Shown: one piece after another, positions 17,154 to 25,919 of the stretch | Numbering within the stretch: the first letter of the stretch is position 1 | Layout: each line of letters starts with the position of its first letter | Assembly: GCA_009772895.1 (NCBI GenBank) | Contig: WOUP01000013.1 | Coordinates: forward strand, 1 to 64,000 | DNA from: Puniceicoccaceae bacterium 5H | Lineage (GTDB): Bacteria > Verrucomicrobiota > Verrucomicrobiia > Opitutales > Oceanipulchritudinaceae | Length of the DNA: 64,000 nucleotides | Reading direction: 5' to 3' | The notes under the pieces: generated by a model | Told to the model about the DNA's origin: nothing | Database searches by the model: none | Seen by the model: only the letters and a program-made list of their open reading frames with translations | Position numbers and translations under genes: made by a program

Positions 17154-17182
17154 CGCCCGCTTTCGGTGCAGGAAAGCGGGCG
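17154..17182 (-). terminator. intrinsic terminator of the ydbH-ynbE-ydbL operon
   Basis: A perfect 11-bp stem (CGCCCGCTTTC at 17154-17164, GAAAGCGGGCG at 17172-17182) followed by a T-run on the minus strand, 26 bp after the ydbL stop. Confidence 0.9.
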
Positions 17183-17207
17183 CTGGAAATCAAGCGAAAG
17201 CGGGGCG

Positions 17208-17585
17208 CTAGGGCTTGCGGTACCATTTGCCGTCGGCGTCCTGCAGCCATACGCCGGAGCGGGAGAGCTCAGCCAGGCGGATGGCACGTTGCTGCCCCAC
17301 CTCGGTCACGGACTGGCCGGTGCGCTGGGCCACAATGGCGTAGAGCTGTCGGCGGTCGGCGTTTTCGGCCTCGACAAGCTGCTTCTGATCGCCGTTGAGG
17401 TTGCCGCGCGGCTCGAGGTAACCGCGATTGTTTTCGCCGACCAGGCCCTGGGCTTTCAAGGCATCGACCTGCGGCAGGCGGTCCTTGATGCGCGCGGCGG
17501 CGTCCTGGGCGGAAACGGTGCTCCAGGCAAAGAACCCGAGCACGAACATGAACATCCAGCGGATAAAATTACGTCGTACCATCAT
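17208..17585 (-). CDS. ydbL: YdbL family periplasmic protein (DUF1318)
   Basis: A 125-aa exported protein with a signal peptide ending near VSAQ. The conserved block is LKAQGLVGENNRGYLEPRG, then VEAENADRRQLYAIVAQRTG, which is diagnostic for YdbL/DUF1318. In E. coli ydbL is the third gene of ydbH-ynbE-ydbL, and its product is a periplasmic partner that modulates the YdbH-YnbE bridge. The same gene order holds here. Its ATG overlaps the ynbE stop (ATGA), so the two are translationally coupled. Confidence 0.85.
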   Translation of the reverse strand: MMVRRNFIRWMFMFVLGFFAWSTVSAQDAAARIKDRLPQVDALKAQGLVGENNRGYLEPRGNLNGDQKQLVEAENADRRQLYAIVAQRTGQSVTEVGQQRAIRLAELSRSGVWLQDADGKWYRKP

Positions 17586-17812
17586 CGCTCATCCTCCGAT
17601 TCGGTGGCGGGCTGGAGCGGCTCGTAATCCGTCGTGCTCGAGGCAGCGTCGATGTCGCCAAAGATGTCGTCCAGCTCGCGTTGGACTTCATAGTTGATCG
17701 TTACCTCGACGTAGATCGGTTCGATCTTGATCGGATCGGTTTTGACGTGGATGCAGCCGCCGGTCAGGGCGAGCGCAACCACGGGAAAGGACCATCCTGC
17801 TTTGCGCCACAT
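17582..17812 (-). CDS. ynbE: YnbE-like outer-membrane lipoprotein
   Basis: A 76-aa lipoprotein. After a short hydrophobic signal comes a lipobox-like GGC, then the family motif IHVKTDPIKIEPIYVEVTIN. In E. coli YnbE multimers pair with the C-terminus of YdbH to complete a bridge between inner and outer membranes. An acidic tail (TESEDER) follows the predicted beta-strand region. I selected the ATG at 17812, since a longer frame from a TTG at 17845 would overlap the ydbH stop and add residues before the signal. It overlaps ydbL by 4 bp. Confidence 0.82.
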   Translation of the reverse strand: MWRKAGWSFPVVALALTGGCIHVKTDPIKIEPIYVEVTINYEVQRELDDIFGDIDAASSTTDYEPLQPATESEDER

Positions 17813-17841
17813 GTTCCCTGGAAGGTGGAGGCATTTGCGCC

Positions 17842-20800
17842 TCAACGCAAGCCCGGGGGTTGCAAGGCGTCCAGAATGGCGGCCACCGTGGCCTCGAAGT
17901 CCGTCGCGTCGCCCGCGACACCTTCACCAAACGAGTTGAACTTGATCTTGGCGATGATGCCTTCCAGCTCCAGCTCCTCCGTCTTGCCGGACAGGCGAAA
18001 CTCCATCACCACGGGCTGGCGCGGTGTCTGCGGATTCCACAGGTTGAGCCGCAGGTATTCGACCTGCAGGCCCTGCATAGCGGCCTCGACCACCCGGGGC
18101 TCCAGCTCCAGCTGCTTTGGCACGCCATCACCGAGGTCGAGGTATTTCTCCGCCGCCTGCCGGTCCGTAAAGCGCAGACGGCTTTCGGCGGGGTTGCTGA
18201 CCGTCAACTGCCCACCCTGTGAACTCCACCGGCCACGCTGGTAGCGGACCGGCAACTGCCCCTGCAGGCGCCCGTTTTGCAGCTCGATCACTTCCACCGA
18301 GAAGGCCGACACGATGGGCTGTGCCTCCACGTTCTGGAAGGTCACCACGGTCTCGAAATCCGGGTCGGTCACGTCCACCGCAAACGGCTTGAGGCTGACC
18401 TGTCCGCCGCGCCAGTCGCCCACGAACTTCACCACGCGCAAGGTGGGGTATTGCGTCAAATCGACCTGCAGCTCCACGTTTTGCAGCACCTCGTCGCCCT
18501 GCTTCAGCTCTTGCACGGTGATCGTCTGCACGCCGTCGCTGCGCAGTTTTCCGTTTTCGTAAATCAGGTCGAGCGCGGCGTCGATCCCGCTGCTCGTGCG
18601 CTCCTCAGCCCACGTGAGCTGGCCGTCGGTCAGCTGCAGATGAGCAGTGCCCCGGTAATCGAGCAGGCCTTGCCGCCGCACATCGGCCGACACGTCGAGC
18701 TCGCCCGCCCAGCGCACGGTAGACCACGCGGGCCCGAGGTGATACTTGAGCGGCCCGAGCGAAGCGAGCGGCCCCCCACCCTGCAGCGTCAGGTGATCGA
18801 GCAACGGCAGCAGAGCGGCCTGCGCTTGCACGTGAAAGTCGAGCGGCGCCTGTTCACCGCGCGGAAAGGTGTGCAGCCGGGCATCGAGCGAATAGCCCTG
18901 TTGCCAGTCGGCCTCCGCCGTCAGCCCCAGCGCGCGCGCGGAGGTCGGCGCGTGATACAGCACTGCCTCGAGCTGGGCCGGCGCAGCGGCCTCCGGCACG
19001 GTCAGCGACACATCCCGCACATCCCAATCCGGCTCCTGCGCCCACGTGATCTTGCCCAACTGCAGAGCCGTTTCCGGTCCCTGCGGCAGCCAAAACCCGG
19101 CTTGCGAGGCCAAACGCACATTACCGGTCAAGTCGTGCAGCTGCCAGCCCTGCTGCTTACTGCCGAGCTGAGTCAACTGCGGTTGCAGGCGCACGTCTCC
19201 CGTCGTCGTTTCGCCCAGCGTCACCTGCGACGGCCCGAACGCGAGCGCGCCCTGCGCCTGCAAATCCCGCCAATCCGCCGGCAAAAAGGCGCGCAGGGTC
19301 TCCACCAGTTCCCCGCCCAGCCGACCCTGCCAGTCGGCTTGCGTCGCCTCCTCCTGCAGCGTTACCGCACCCTGCAGGTCCGTCGTCGGTTGCTCCCCCG
19401 GCGCTTGCAGCGACCACTGGACCTGCGGCGTCTGCGCCAGCCCGGTCGCCCGCGCCTGCCAGTTGAGCACCGGCCGGGTCTGCGCCTGCACGGTGCCCGC
19501 CAGCGTGGCAAAATCGCGGTAGGGCTTCCAGGTGCCCTTGAGGTCCGCCAGCGTCCAGTCGGGATAGCCGTTGAACTGCACCGGCGATGCCTGCAGGCGC
19601 CAACCGCCCGCCACGGCGCGCCCGAAGACCGAAAACGGTTGCACACCCAGCAGTTGCTCCTCCACGCGCCAACGGCCCTCCTGCACCGCCAGCTCCCACT
19701 CCGCCTGCGGCTGGGCACTCGTCCAGGGGGGCTGCAAAAAGGCCCGGAAGGCGGCCTGCACGTGCGCGCCGGTGTCCTGCTCGACCGTCAAGGTAGGCAC
19801 TTCCACCTTCAGGTAGCGCGGCGCCGGATATTTGAGGATCACGTCGGCGGGCGGCAAGTGCCAACCCGCTACATCGTAGGCGGTCGTGCGGGCGGCGCCG
19901 TTGAGCTGCAAGTCATTCCAGTCGTGCCCCTCGGCCGCCACCACCACGCGGTCGAGCCCGGCGCCGTCGAGCATCCAGTCGTCGCCCTCCAGCAGCACGG
20001 CCGCGCGCGGCAATTCACCCGGACGGTAGCGCGCCAACGCCTCGAACTGGATCGAGCGCCAGTCCAGCCCGGCGGGGAGCGTTTGGGCCCACGGCTCGCC
20101 CGCCTCCAGCCAAGGCTGCCAACTCTCGCGATCGGCCAGCTGAAGTGAGAGGCTCACTTCGGCCCACTCGGGACGCACGCCCTGCACGTTGAGCTTGAAC
20201 TCGGCCGGAGGTTGCTCACCCGCCAGCGCGCCGTCGATCTCCAACCCGTTGTCGCTCCACTGTAGCTGCCACGGCCATTCCAGCGGGTTCGCCTCTCCAC
20301 GCTCCAACCGCAGCAGGCCCTCGGGGACGCTGACGCGGTCGAGCTGAAAATCCCAGAAGCCCTGCGCCACGGCTTCGACCGTCGGCGGATCCCACTGCGG
20401 CAGGGCAGCCGGCGAAATCGTCGGCACCGGCCAGGGCTCAGCCGGGCCCATCGCGGGCGCAGACGACGGCTCGGTGGGTGCGGCGGGCGTCGGTTCGGTC
20501 TCAGACGGCGGCGGTGTGGTCGCGGCTTGCGGGCCGGTGCCCTGCAGGCCGGGCTCGACGTAGCGCGGAGCGACGGTCTCCGTCTGCAGCGGTTCGTCCG
20601 GTTCGGCCGGGGCGGGCTCCGGTTCCGGCGGGCGCTTGGGCTGCGGCCAGGCCAACGGCTGGCTCAGATCCAGCGTGAGGGCGAGCTTGCCAAATTCGAC
20701 GCTGCGCAGCTCAAAGTCCTGCCCCGGCAGCCAAAAATAGTCGACGCGTGCCTCGCGGCCTTCGAGCTCCCAGCCCTGCCCTTGCCACACCGCATGAGGT

Positions 20801-21006
20801 GCCTGCAGGTGCGCAAGGCTCGCCTCCGCCACCTCTAGATCGAGATCGCCACCGACGTCCTGCTCCGTCCAATTTTCCAGCCAGCTTTCGACCCAGCCCG
20901 GCGTTTCATGCCATAGCCAGGCGGTGGTCAACGCACCCGCCACCACCAGACCGGCGGTCGCAGGGAGCCAAAATCGCCAGCGACTGGATGAAGGCGCACC
21001 GCGCAT
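17842..21006 (-). CDS. ydbH: YdbH-family intermembrane lipid-transport protein (AsmA-like)
   Basis: A 1054-aa protein with one N-terminal membrane helix (about residues 13-32) and a long periplasmic body of alternating beta-strands, as in the AsmA-like repeating-beta-groove proteins TamB, YhdP and YdbH. Those proteins carry phospholipids from inner to outer membrane. The last 300 residues contain the YdbH features, including the Glu/Leu-rich strand KTEELELEGIIAKIKF. Residues about 121-208 form a Pro/Glu/Thr-rich low-complexity insert, an oddity likely to be a flexible linker. The order ydbH-ynbE-ydbL supports the call; TamB-like identity is the main alternative. Confidence 0.82.
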   Translation of the reverse strand: MRGAPSSSRWRFWLPATAGLVVAGALTTAWLWHETPGWVESWLENWTEQDVGGDLDLEVAEASLAHLQAPHAVWQGQGWELEGREARVDYFWLPGQDFELRSVEFGKLALTLDLSQPLAWPQPKRPPEPEPAPAEPDEPLQTETVAPRYVEPGLQGTGPQAATTPPPSETEPTPAAPTEPSSAPAMGPAEPWPVPTISPAALPQWDPPTVEAVAQGFWDFQLDRVSVPEGLLRLERGEANPLEWPWQLQWSDNGLEIDGALAGEQPPAEFKLNVQGVRPEWAEVSLSLQLADRESWQPWLEAGEPWAQTLPAGLDWRSIQFEALARYRPGELPRAAVLLEGDDWMLDGAGLDRVVVAAEGHDWNDLQLNGAARTTAYDVAGWHLPPADVILKYPAPRYLKVEVPTLTVEQDTGAHVQAAFRAFLQPPWTSAQPQAEWELAVQEGRWRVEEQLLGVQPFSVFGRAVAGGWRLQASPVQFNGYPDWTLADLKGTWKPYRDFATLAGTVQAQTRPVLNWQARATGLAQTPQVQWSLQAPGEQPTTDLQGAVTLQEEATQADWQGRLGGELVETLRAFLPADWRDLQAQGALAFGPSQVTLGETTTGDVRLQPQLTQLGSKQQGWQLHDLTGNVRLASQAGFWLPQGPETALQLGKITWAQEPDWDVRDVSLTVPEAAAPAQLEAVLYHAPTSARALGLTAEADWQQGYSLDARLHTFPRGEQAPLDFHVQAQAALLPLLDHLTLQGGGPLASLGPLKYHLGPAWSTVRWAGELDVSADVRRQGLLDYRGTAHLQLTDGQLTWAEERTSSGIDAALDLIYENGKLRSDGVQTITVQELKQGDEVLQNVELQVDLTQYPTLRVVKFVGDWRGGQVSLKPFAVDVTDPDFETVVTFQNVEAQPIVSAFSVEVIELQNGRLQGQLPVRYQRGRWSSQGGQLTVSNPAESRLRFTDRQAAEKYLDLGDGVPKQLELEPRVVEAAMQGLQVEYLRLNLWNPQTPRQPVVMEFRLSGKTEELELEGIIAKIKFNSFGEGVAGDATDFEATVAAILDALQPPGLR

Positions 21007-21018
21007 CGTTTCGGTCGA

Positions 21019-21810
21019 TCAGTGCTGACTGTTTTCGTTTGCTTCCGGTTTCGGGAGCGGGGCCGGTGCGCTGGGCATGGAGAAAAACGAGCGGACAATG
21101 CCCGGGTTGGCCTCCACTTCCTCCACTTCCATCAACGACTTGCGCTGACCGCCCTTGACCGTCTCGATCTTGTGAGGCAGCCAGATACCGGACACCTGAC
21201 CGTAGTTGCTCAGGAAGGTCACCTGCTCTTCCGTTTCGCCCGCCTCGTTGGTCGTGTATTCGATGTTCTTGGCTTCGCGCATGGTGCGGGAGTCGATGTA
21301 AAAGACGGTGCGCTTGTCCCCGTGGGTCTGCTCGATCCGGTAGTAATCGACGCGACCGATGCGCTCCGGTTCCAGCAATTTGCGGGTCTCACCCGGGCGC
21401 ATCTTGCCGATCAGCGGGCCGTCGAAGTCGATACCGTCGATAAACTCCTGGGCCTCCTCGCCGGTGACGCGTTCCGTCTTGCGGCCCTGCGCGGTGTCGA
21501 CCTGGCGCCAGACCGTCTCGCCGTCATAGCCGAGCGTCACCTTCACCTTGTCGCGGCTGTAGGTGATGATCTTGAGGTTGGGCCGTCGCTTGATCAGCAC
21601 GAGGTCGTAGTCGTCCTCGCCCATCTGAAACGTGCCGATCACACGCAGGGCGTTGATCGCATCCATGCTTTTCTGACCGCCGCTGGCCTCCACGTAGCGC
21701 TGCAGCACCGAATCGAGGTCCTCCAGCAGGCGCTGAGCATGAGCCGAAGCAAGCGAAAGACCGAAGGCCAGCAGGCCGCAGAGCCAGAATCGAAGAGTGG
21801 GCCGCGTCAT
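21019..21810 (-). CDS. LolA-fold outer-membrane lipoprotein-sorting-like protein
   Basis: A 263-aa exported protein starting at the ATG at 21810 (signal peptide ending at AHAQ). The body has the LolA/LolB/MucB-type pattern: VLQRYVEASGG, then LRVIGTFQMGEDDYDL, RRPNLKIITY, and TLGYDGETVWRQV, that is, a half-barrel that binds acyl chains. Proteins of this type carry lipoproteins or other lipids through the periplasm. It sits 12 bp upstream of ydbH and would be first in the envelope operon, so a role in the same lipid-traffic process is plausible. The exact cargo is unknown. Confidence 0.75.
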   Translation of the reverse strand: MTRPTLRFWLCGLLAFGLSLASAHAQRLLEDLDSVLQRYVEASGGQKSMDAINALRVIGTFQMGEDDYDLVLIKRRPNLKIITYSRDKVKVTLGYDGETVWRQVDTAQGRKTERVTGEEAQEFIDGIDFDGPLIGKMRPGETRKLLEPERIGRVDYYRIEQTHGDKRTVFYIDSRTMREAKNIEYTTNEAGETEEQVTFLSNYGQVSGIWLPHKIETVKGGQRKSLMEVEEVEANPGIVRSFFSMPSAPAPLPKPEANENSQH

Positions 21811-21868
21811 ACGGTCCAGCGTGACCGAAATCACCGCATTTTCAACGAAATAGCTCCGCGGCCGCAAC

Positions 21869-23965
21869 TCAGCCCTGCCGCAGGTGCAGGTGGAGCGTGC
21901 ACCGGGCTGTGCCCGGCTGGTTGATACGCAGCCAGACGTCTTCGCTGGCCGACACGGGCCAAGGCGTTGCCACCGTCACCCGCCGCCATCCGGGCGTACT
22001 GAGATCCAGCGTGCCCCAGCGCGCCGCATCCCCCTCCGAACCCACCTCCAGCTGTTCGCCCGAGGCGCCGGCCGACGTGACCTCCGCCCAGATTTCGACC
22101 ACCGCCCAACCGGCGGGCAACCGCGTGAGCCAGGTCTCACCGGCGTCGGTCGCAATCGCATCCCCTTGCCACAGGCTGCGCTCGATCCGCAACGCACCCG
22201 GCGCCACCGCCTGCAGGTGTTGCGGCTCGCCGCCCCGGATCGCCCAATCGCCACCCGCAAAGCCTGCGCAAGGCACGCGGCTCGCCCCGCCGGCTCCCAG
22301 CTCGACGCGCGCCGTGACGCCCTGCTCGACCAGTAACAGGTCGTCCAGCCACAAGGTGTTGCGCCGCCAGGGCTCGACACTGAAGATCGCCGCGAGGGAC
22401 GACACCACCCCGGAGGGCACGACAAAGTCGAGCGTGCCGGCAGCCCAATCGCTGCGCAGTGCCAGCAAACGGCTCGCCATGGAGGTGAAGTTGCCGGCCT
22501 CTTCCCGCAGGAGCAAGCGAACGGTGTCGGGCCCCGAGGCATGGTAGCGGTAATGGAAGCGCAGGGGATGCCCCCGTAGCAGGTTCAGGCTGGCCGACTG
22601 GTAGATCAACGCGTTGATGCCGGACCCGTTGGGACGATCGATGCGCAGGCCGATGCTGTCTCCGTACCCTTCTCCGCTGACGAAGTCCACCCCGACACCA
22701 CTGGAGGCCGTGATGCTCCAACCCGCACCGCCGGCCTCGAAGGCGCTGTTGGCGAGCAGGTTGACGCCCGGGGTCAACGCCTGCAGCGCCCAGCGTTCGG
22801 GGCGGACCGCCAAGGCCGTGATCTCCACTGCCGAGAGTGTGTGATTGAGCACCATCAGACGGTCGTAGAGGCAGCCGGACAGCGCTTCGCCGGACAGCAA
22901 GCGCGCGGGCTCGTCGTTGTCGTTCCCTAGATCGACCGCCGGAATGCCGCTCAGGTCGAGCGCCGCCAGCAACACGCCATCGAGGTAGATCGCAAGTTGC
23001 TGCTCCGGCACGATGTTGAGCACCACATCGTAGACGCGTCCGTCCAGCAGGCCCGGCGCGGGCAGCGTCACCGCCTGCTCCACGCCATCGCGCGCCGTCC
23101 AGACAAAGCGCCAATCGCCGCCCGCCTGTACCTCCCAGCGCCAGCGGGCATGGCCGCTCGCGTGCGTGGCCAGCAACACGGCATCGCTGCCCGGGGTCCA
23201 GGTATCCAGCGCCAGGCACAGGCGTACCGATCCGCTGCCGACGCCCCAACGGAAGCACTCGGAGGCCCCCTCCAGATATTGATCGGTGCCGAGGTAGATG
23301 CCGCCGCCCGGCCCCACGCGCGCGGCCTGCCAAGCCTCGTGCGCCACGGCGTCGAGCGCGGCGCGGGCCGCGGCCGGATCGGGCAGATCCTGCAGATTCT
23401 GCGCTGCCTGCAGGTAGAGCGTCTCCCCCTCCGTGCGGGTGACGAAACGGGCGTCGGCCTCGGCCTTGCTGTAGGCGCTGCCGGTCACGACCGGCGCAAT
23501 GCCGCCGCTGGCGTAGCCGTCGCTGTGGACCTCCAGCGGTCCGGCCCCGAAGGTCAGCTGCTCGGCCGGGTTGTTCTCCGTCGTGGCTGTGGCGATGAGC
23601 CAATACGTGCCCGGCTCGAGCTGCGTTTCGTCGCCGTTGAACGAGAAGACGAGGTGCGCGTCGGTCTGCTCGGTCCACTCGGTATCGGTCACCTCGCGGT
23701 CGGCCACCTCTTGGGTGCGGGTGAGGTAGACGGCGTCGTCCCACGACGGCACGGAGCGGTCCTCGGGCTGGCGCTTGAGCGTGAGGGTAAATGTGGCGAG
23801 GCGGTTGATATCGACCAGCTCGCCGTGGTCGAAAAGCCCGAGCTGGAAGTCGACGTCGCGACCGCTCCAGAGGGCAGGGATGCCCGCGCGCAAGACATCT
23901 TGCGGGGGCTCGAAAGAGCTGGCGTCGAGCGCCAGGCGGATGAGGTGTCGGGTGAAACTGGACAT
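21869..23965 (-). CDS. phage tail-fibre-like protein with LamG and carbohydrate-binding-like domains
   Basis: A 698-aa protein starting at the ATG at 23965. Residues about 1-160 form a beta-rich head of the kind found at the base of phage fibres. Residues 164-208 contain fibre-repeat motifs (YSKAEADARFV, LQDLPDPAAARAAL). Residues about 235-390 look like a LamG/concanavalin sandwich (YLDGVLLAALD, YDRLMVLNHTLSAVE). The last 300 residues hold two beta-sandwich-like modules reminiscent of carbohydrate-binding domains (LLANSAFEAGGAGWSI). It is the last gene of the phage module and probably the host-binding component, although no tail genes exist to mount it on. Confidence 0.7.
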   Translation of the reverse strand: MSSFTRHLIRLALDASSFEPPQDVLRAGIPALWSGRDVDFQLGLFDHGELVDINRLATFTLTLKRQPEDRSVPSWDDAVYLTRTQEVADREVTDTEWTEQTDAHLVFSFNGDETQLEPGTYWLIATATTENNPAEQLTFGAGPLEVHSDGYASGGIAPVVTGSAYSKAEADARFVTRTEGETLYLQAAQNLQDLPDPAAARAALDAVAHEAWQAARVGPGGGIYLGTDQYLEGASECFRWGVGSGSVRLCLALDTWTPGSDAVLLATHASGHARWRWEVQAGGDWRFVWTARDGVEQAVTLPAPGLLDGRVYDVVLNIVPEQQLAIYLDGVLLAALDLSGIPAVDLGNDNDEPARLLSGEALSGCLYDRLMVLNHTLSAVEITALAVRPERWALQALTPGVNLLANSAFEAGGAGWSITASSGVGVDFVSGEGYGDSIGLRIDRPNGSGINALIYQSASLNLLRGHPLRFHYRYHASGPDTVRLLLREEAGNFTSMASRLLALRSDWAAGTLDFVVPSGVVSSLAAIFSVEPWRRNTLWLDDLLLVEQGVTARVELGAGGASRVPCAGFAGGDWAIRGGEPQHLQAVAPGALRIERSLWQGDAIATDAGETWLTRLPAGWAVVEIWAEVTSAGASGEQLEVGSEGDAARWGTLDLSTPGWRRVTVATPWPVSASEDVWLRINQPGTARCTLHLHLRQG

Positions 23966-23979
23966 GAATGGAATGCAGG

Positions 23980-24420
23980 TTAAACGGCGTAGCCGAGGGT
24001 GAGCGCGTAGCGCAGGACTTCCTCGCGCCAGGCCGCCGGGGCCTCGACCTCCGGCACGGCGCGTGGGGTGAACGGATGGGGGCGCAGGGCCTCGGGCGCA
24101 CCGGGCGGCTGCCACCCTGCCAGCCGAGCGGCGAGCGCGCTGGCCAGCTGGCCCTGGGCGTTGCGCCGCGGACGATGCCAGAGGCTCTCGCGCAGGCGCA
24201 CGGTCACCTCCAGCAGACGTTCGCCGGTATAGTCGACGGTCAGGTGGCCGGGGCCCTCGACCTGCACCAGCAAGTCGGTCGCGCCGGCGAGCTGGGCCTC
24301 GAGTTCGCCCTCCAGATCGGTGGCATCGGCCAGCCACAGGTGCACGCCGCGCAGCTCCGGCAACGTACGCAAGTAGTCCCGCACCTGATGGCCCAGGCGA
24401 TAGTCTTCAAAAACAGGCAT
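23980..24420 (-). CDS. phage connector-type protein (Mu gp37-like)
   Basis: A 146-aa protein with no signal peptide. The opening FEDYRLGHQVRDYLRTLPELRGVHLWLAD (quoted in parts: GHQVRDYL, LRGVHLWLAD) and the central LLVQVEGPGHLTVDY fit the small alpha/beta neck or tail-terminator type proteins that follow the gp36-like gene in Mu-like phages. The gene order (capsid, gp36-like, this) supports the call; sequence alone is weak. It is 12 bp downstream of the gp36-like gene and 14 bp upstream of the fibre gene. Confidence 0.5.
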   Translation of the reverse strand: MPVFEDYRLGHQVRDYLRTLPELRGVHLWLADATDLEGELEAQLAGATDLLVQVEGPGHLTVDYTGERLLEVTVRLRESLWHRPRRNAQGQLASALAARLAGWQPPGAPEALRPHPFTPRAVPEVEAPAAWREEVLRYALTLGYAV

Positions 24421-24432
24421 GACGGTGGCGGG

Positions 24433-24882
24433 CTAGATGCGCAGGCGTTGGGCGGTCACCCGGTGGGGCCGCAGCGACAGAACGACGGTTTCGGCGCCCC
24501 AGACGGGCGGCGGCTCTTCGGGGTCGGCCGGAGGCTCGGCCCGCAGCTTGCCATTGGCAAAACGCTCGAGCAGCGCGCGGGCTTCGTCGGCCGCCCGGAC
24601 TTGGGCGGTCGTCAGCTCCAGGCTCGGCAGGCGCGTCTGGGCCGCTTCGAGCACGAGGGCCGCAGCCGGGCCGTGCAACTCGGGCGGCAACGCCATCGGC
24701 TCGGCGCTCAAGACACCGCCGCCAGCCCGCAACTCCGCCCGCACCCGCGCCGTGAGGTCGGCCACGATCTCGGGGATCGGGTCGGCCTGTTCATCGGCCA
24801 GGGCGGCCGTCTGCAGCGCCCGCAGCTGCGGGGCAGCCAGGTAACGTTGTAGGGTTAGGGGAGATAAAGGACTCCAGGACAT
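24433..24882 (-). CDS. phage protein gp36-like (DUF1320-type head completion protein)
   Basis: A 149-aa protein. The N-terminal half (LQRYLAAPQLRALQTAALAD, then DPIPEIVADLTARVRAEL) matches the helical pattern of Mu gp36/DUF1320 proteins, which act at the head-tail joint. The second half is Ala/Glu-rich with a Pro-rich linker (PPADPEEPPPVW). It follows the capsid gene, as in Mu-type head clusters. No Shine-Dalgarno precedes the ATG at 24882; the bases before it are pyrimidine-rich. Confidence 0.55.
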   Translation of the reverse strand: MSWSPLSPLTLQRYLAAPQLRALQTAALADEQADPIPEIVADLTARVRAELRAGGGVLSAEPMALPPELHGPAAALVLEAAQTRLPSLELTTAQVRAADEARALLERFANGKLRAEPPADPEEPPPVWGAETVVLSLRPHRVTAQRLRI

Positions 24883-24945
24883 GATGGAAAAAGGGAAGAG
24901 GGCGCGGCCCGCGATGGACCGCGCCCGGGTTGAAGGGTGAAGGGT

Positions 24946-25878
24946 TTAGGCGCTGATGGTGAGGTGGCGCAGGCCGTCGGGGTTGGTCAGCACGACCTGC
25001 GAATAGTGCTCGACACTGATGTCGGTGTATTTGGCGTGCTCTTCCACGTAGACCCGGAACGGGTGACCGTCCTCGGTGGGCGTGTAGAAGCGCTTGAGCG
25101 TGCTGGGCTCATCGCGGTGCAGGCCGTTGCGCCCATAGAACAGGTAGATGCTGTTCTCGAGCATGGCCCGCAGGCGTTCGCCGTCGTGGTGGAAGGGCGA
25201 GAACAGCCGCAGCTCCTCCACGAACAGTTTGCGCGCCAGTTCCTCCGGGCCGAAGCTGCCGACGCGGACGGCCGCGACCGATTCCTGCCCGTCGTAGGCG
25301 TTCTGACGCTGGTCCCACGCCGCCGGCGCCCACAGCATGCGGTTGGGGCGCAGGCCGGTGTCCTGGGCGGCAAAGCTCAGCTCCGCGCGCAGGTCCGCAT
25401 CGGGGTTGGCCCCGGGGCTCCAAACCTGCGGGCTCGGGGTCGAAGCATCCTCCATCGCGGCCAGGGCCCGGCGCAGCTCGTTGCGCAAGAGGCGTTGTAC
25501 CAACAGGCCCACGTAGCGCTCCCGCCAGTCCGGCCCCACCTCCTCGTCGTGGTCGACGCGGATGGTCAGGCCCTTGTTGAGGGTCTTGCTCTGCACGGCG
25601 TCGCCCGTGTAGCCGACGCGCTTGAAGCTGCCGCCGATCGCCCGCACGTCGTCGTCCTCCGAATAAAAGAACTCGGACGGCGTGGAGCGGCGGAACTCGA
25701 AGCGGCGCGCCACCGGCACGGGCGGCGCCACGAAATCGAGCAGGCCCTGCAGGTTTTGCGGGTCCTTCCAACCCGCGGAATAGGCCGTCAGCGGCTCGCT
25801 GAGGTGCGCGTGCTGGAAGCGGCTCTCGTTGGCAAAGGTGATGCTGCCCTTGGGCAGGGTCGTTTCAGTCGTATTCAT
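24946..25878 (-). CDS. phage major capsid protein (Mu-like head cluster)
   Basis: A 310-aa protein from the ATG at 25878. It has no signal peptide. The length is near that of the Mu major head protein, and the position after protease/scaffold and decoration genes is the standard one. Segments such as FVAPPVPVARRFEFRRST, TLNKGLTIRVDHDEEVG and WRERYVGLLVQRLLRNELRRAL (the last trimmed here to LVQRLLRNEL) fit a capsid fold with a long spine helix. The identification rests mainly on gene order and size. Confidence 0.65.
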   Translation of the reverse strand: MNTTETTLPKGSITFANESRFQHAHLSEPLTAYSAGWKDPQNLQGLLDFVAPPVPVARRFEFRRSTPSEFFYSEDDDVRAIGGSFKRVGYTGDAVQSKTLNKGLTIRVDHDEEVGPDWRERYVGLLVQRLLRNELRRALAAMEDASTPSPQVWSPGANPDADLRAELSFAAQDTGLRPNRMLWAPAAWDQRQNAYDGQESVAAVRVGSFGPEELARKLFVEELRLFSPFHHDGERLRAMLENSIYLFYGRNGLHRDEPSTLKRFYTPTEDGHPFRVYVEEHAKYTDISVEHYSQVVLTNPDGLRHLTISA

Positions 25879-25919
25879 TTGTGTATCTGAGACTTGGAAG
25901 TGAAGGGAGATGGGTGGAA

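Noticed and set aside
18277-20148. A 623-aa open frame on the plus strand across ydbH
   Set aside because: It is antisense to a protein with clear AsmA-like character and neighbours in conserved order. Its product is rich in Arg, His, Leu and Gln with no recognisable domain, as expected of the complement of GC-rich coding DNA.
17842-21006. Identification of the large AsmA-like protein as TamB
   Set aside because: TamB is larger, ends in a DUF490 domain and goes with TamA. Here the partners are YnbE- and YdbL-like proteins, which favours YdbH.
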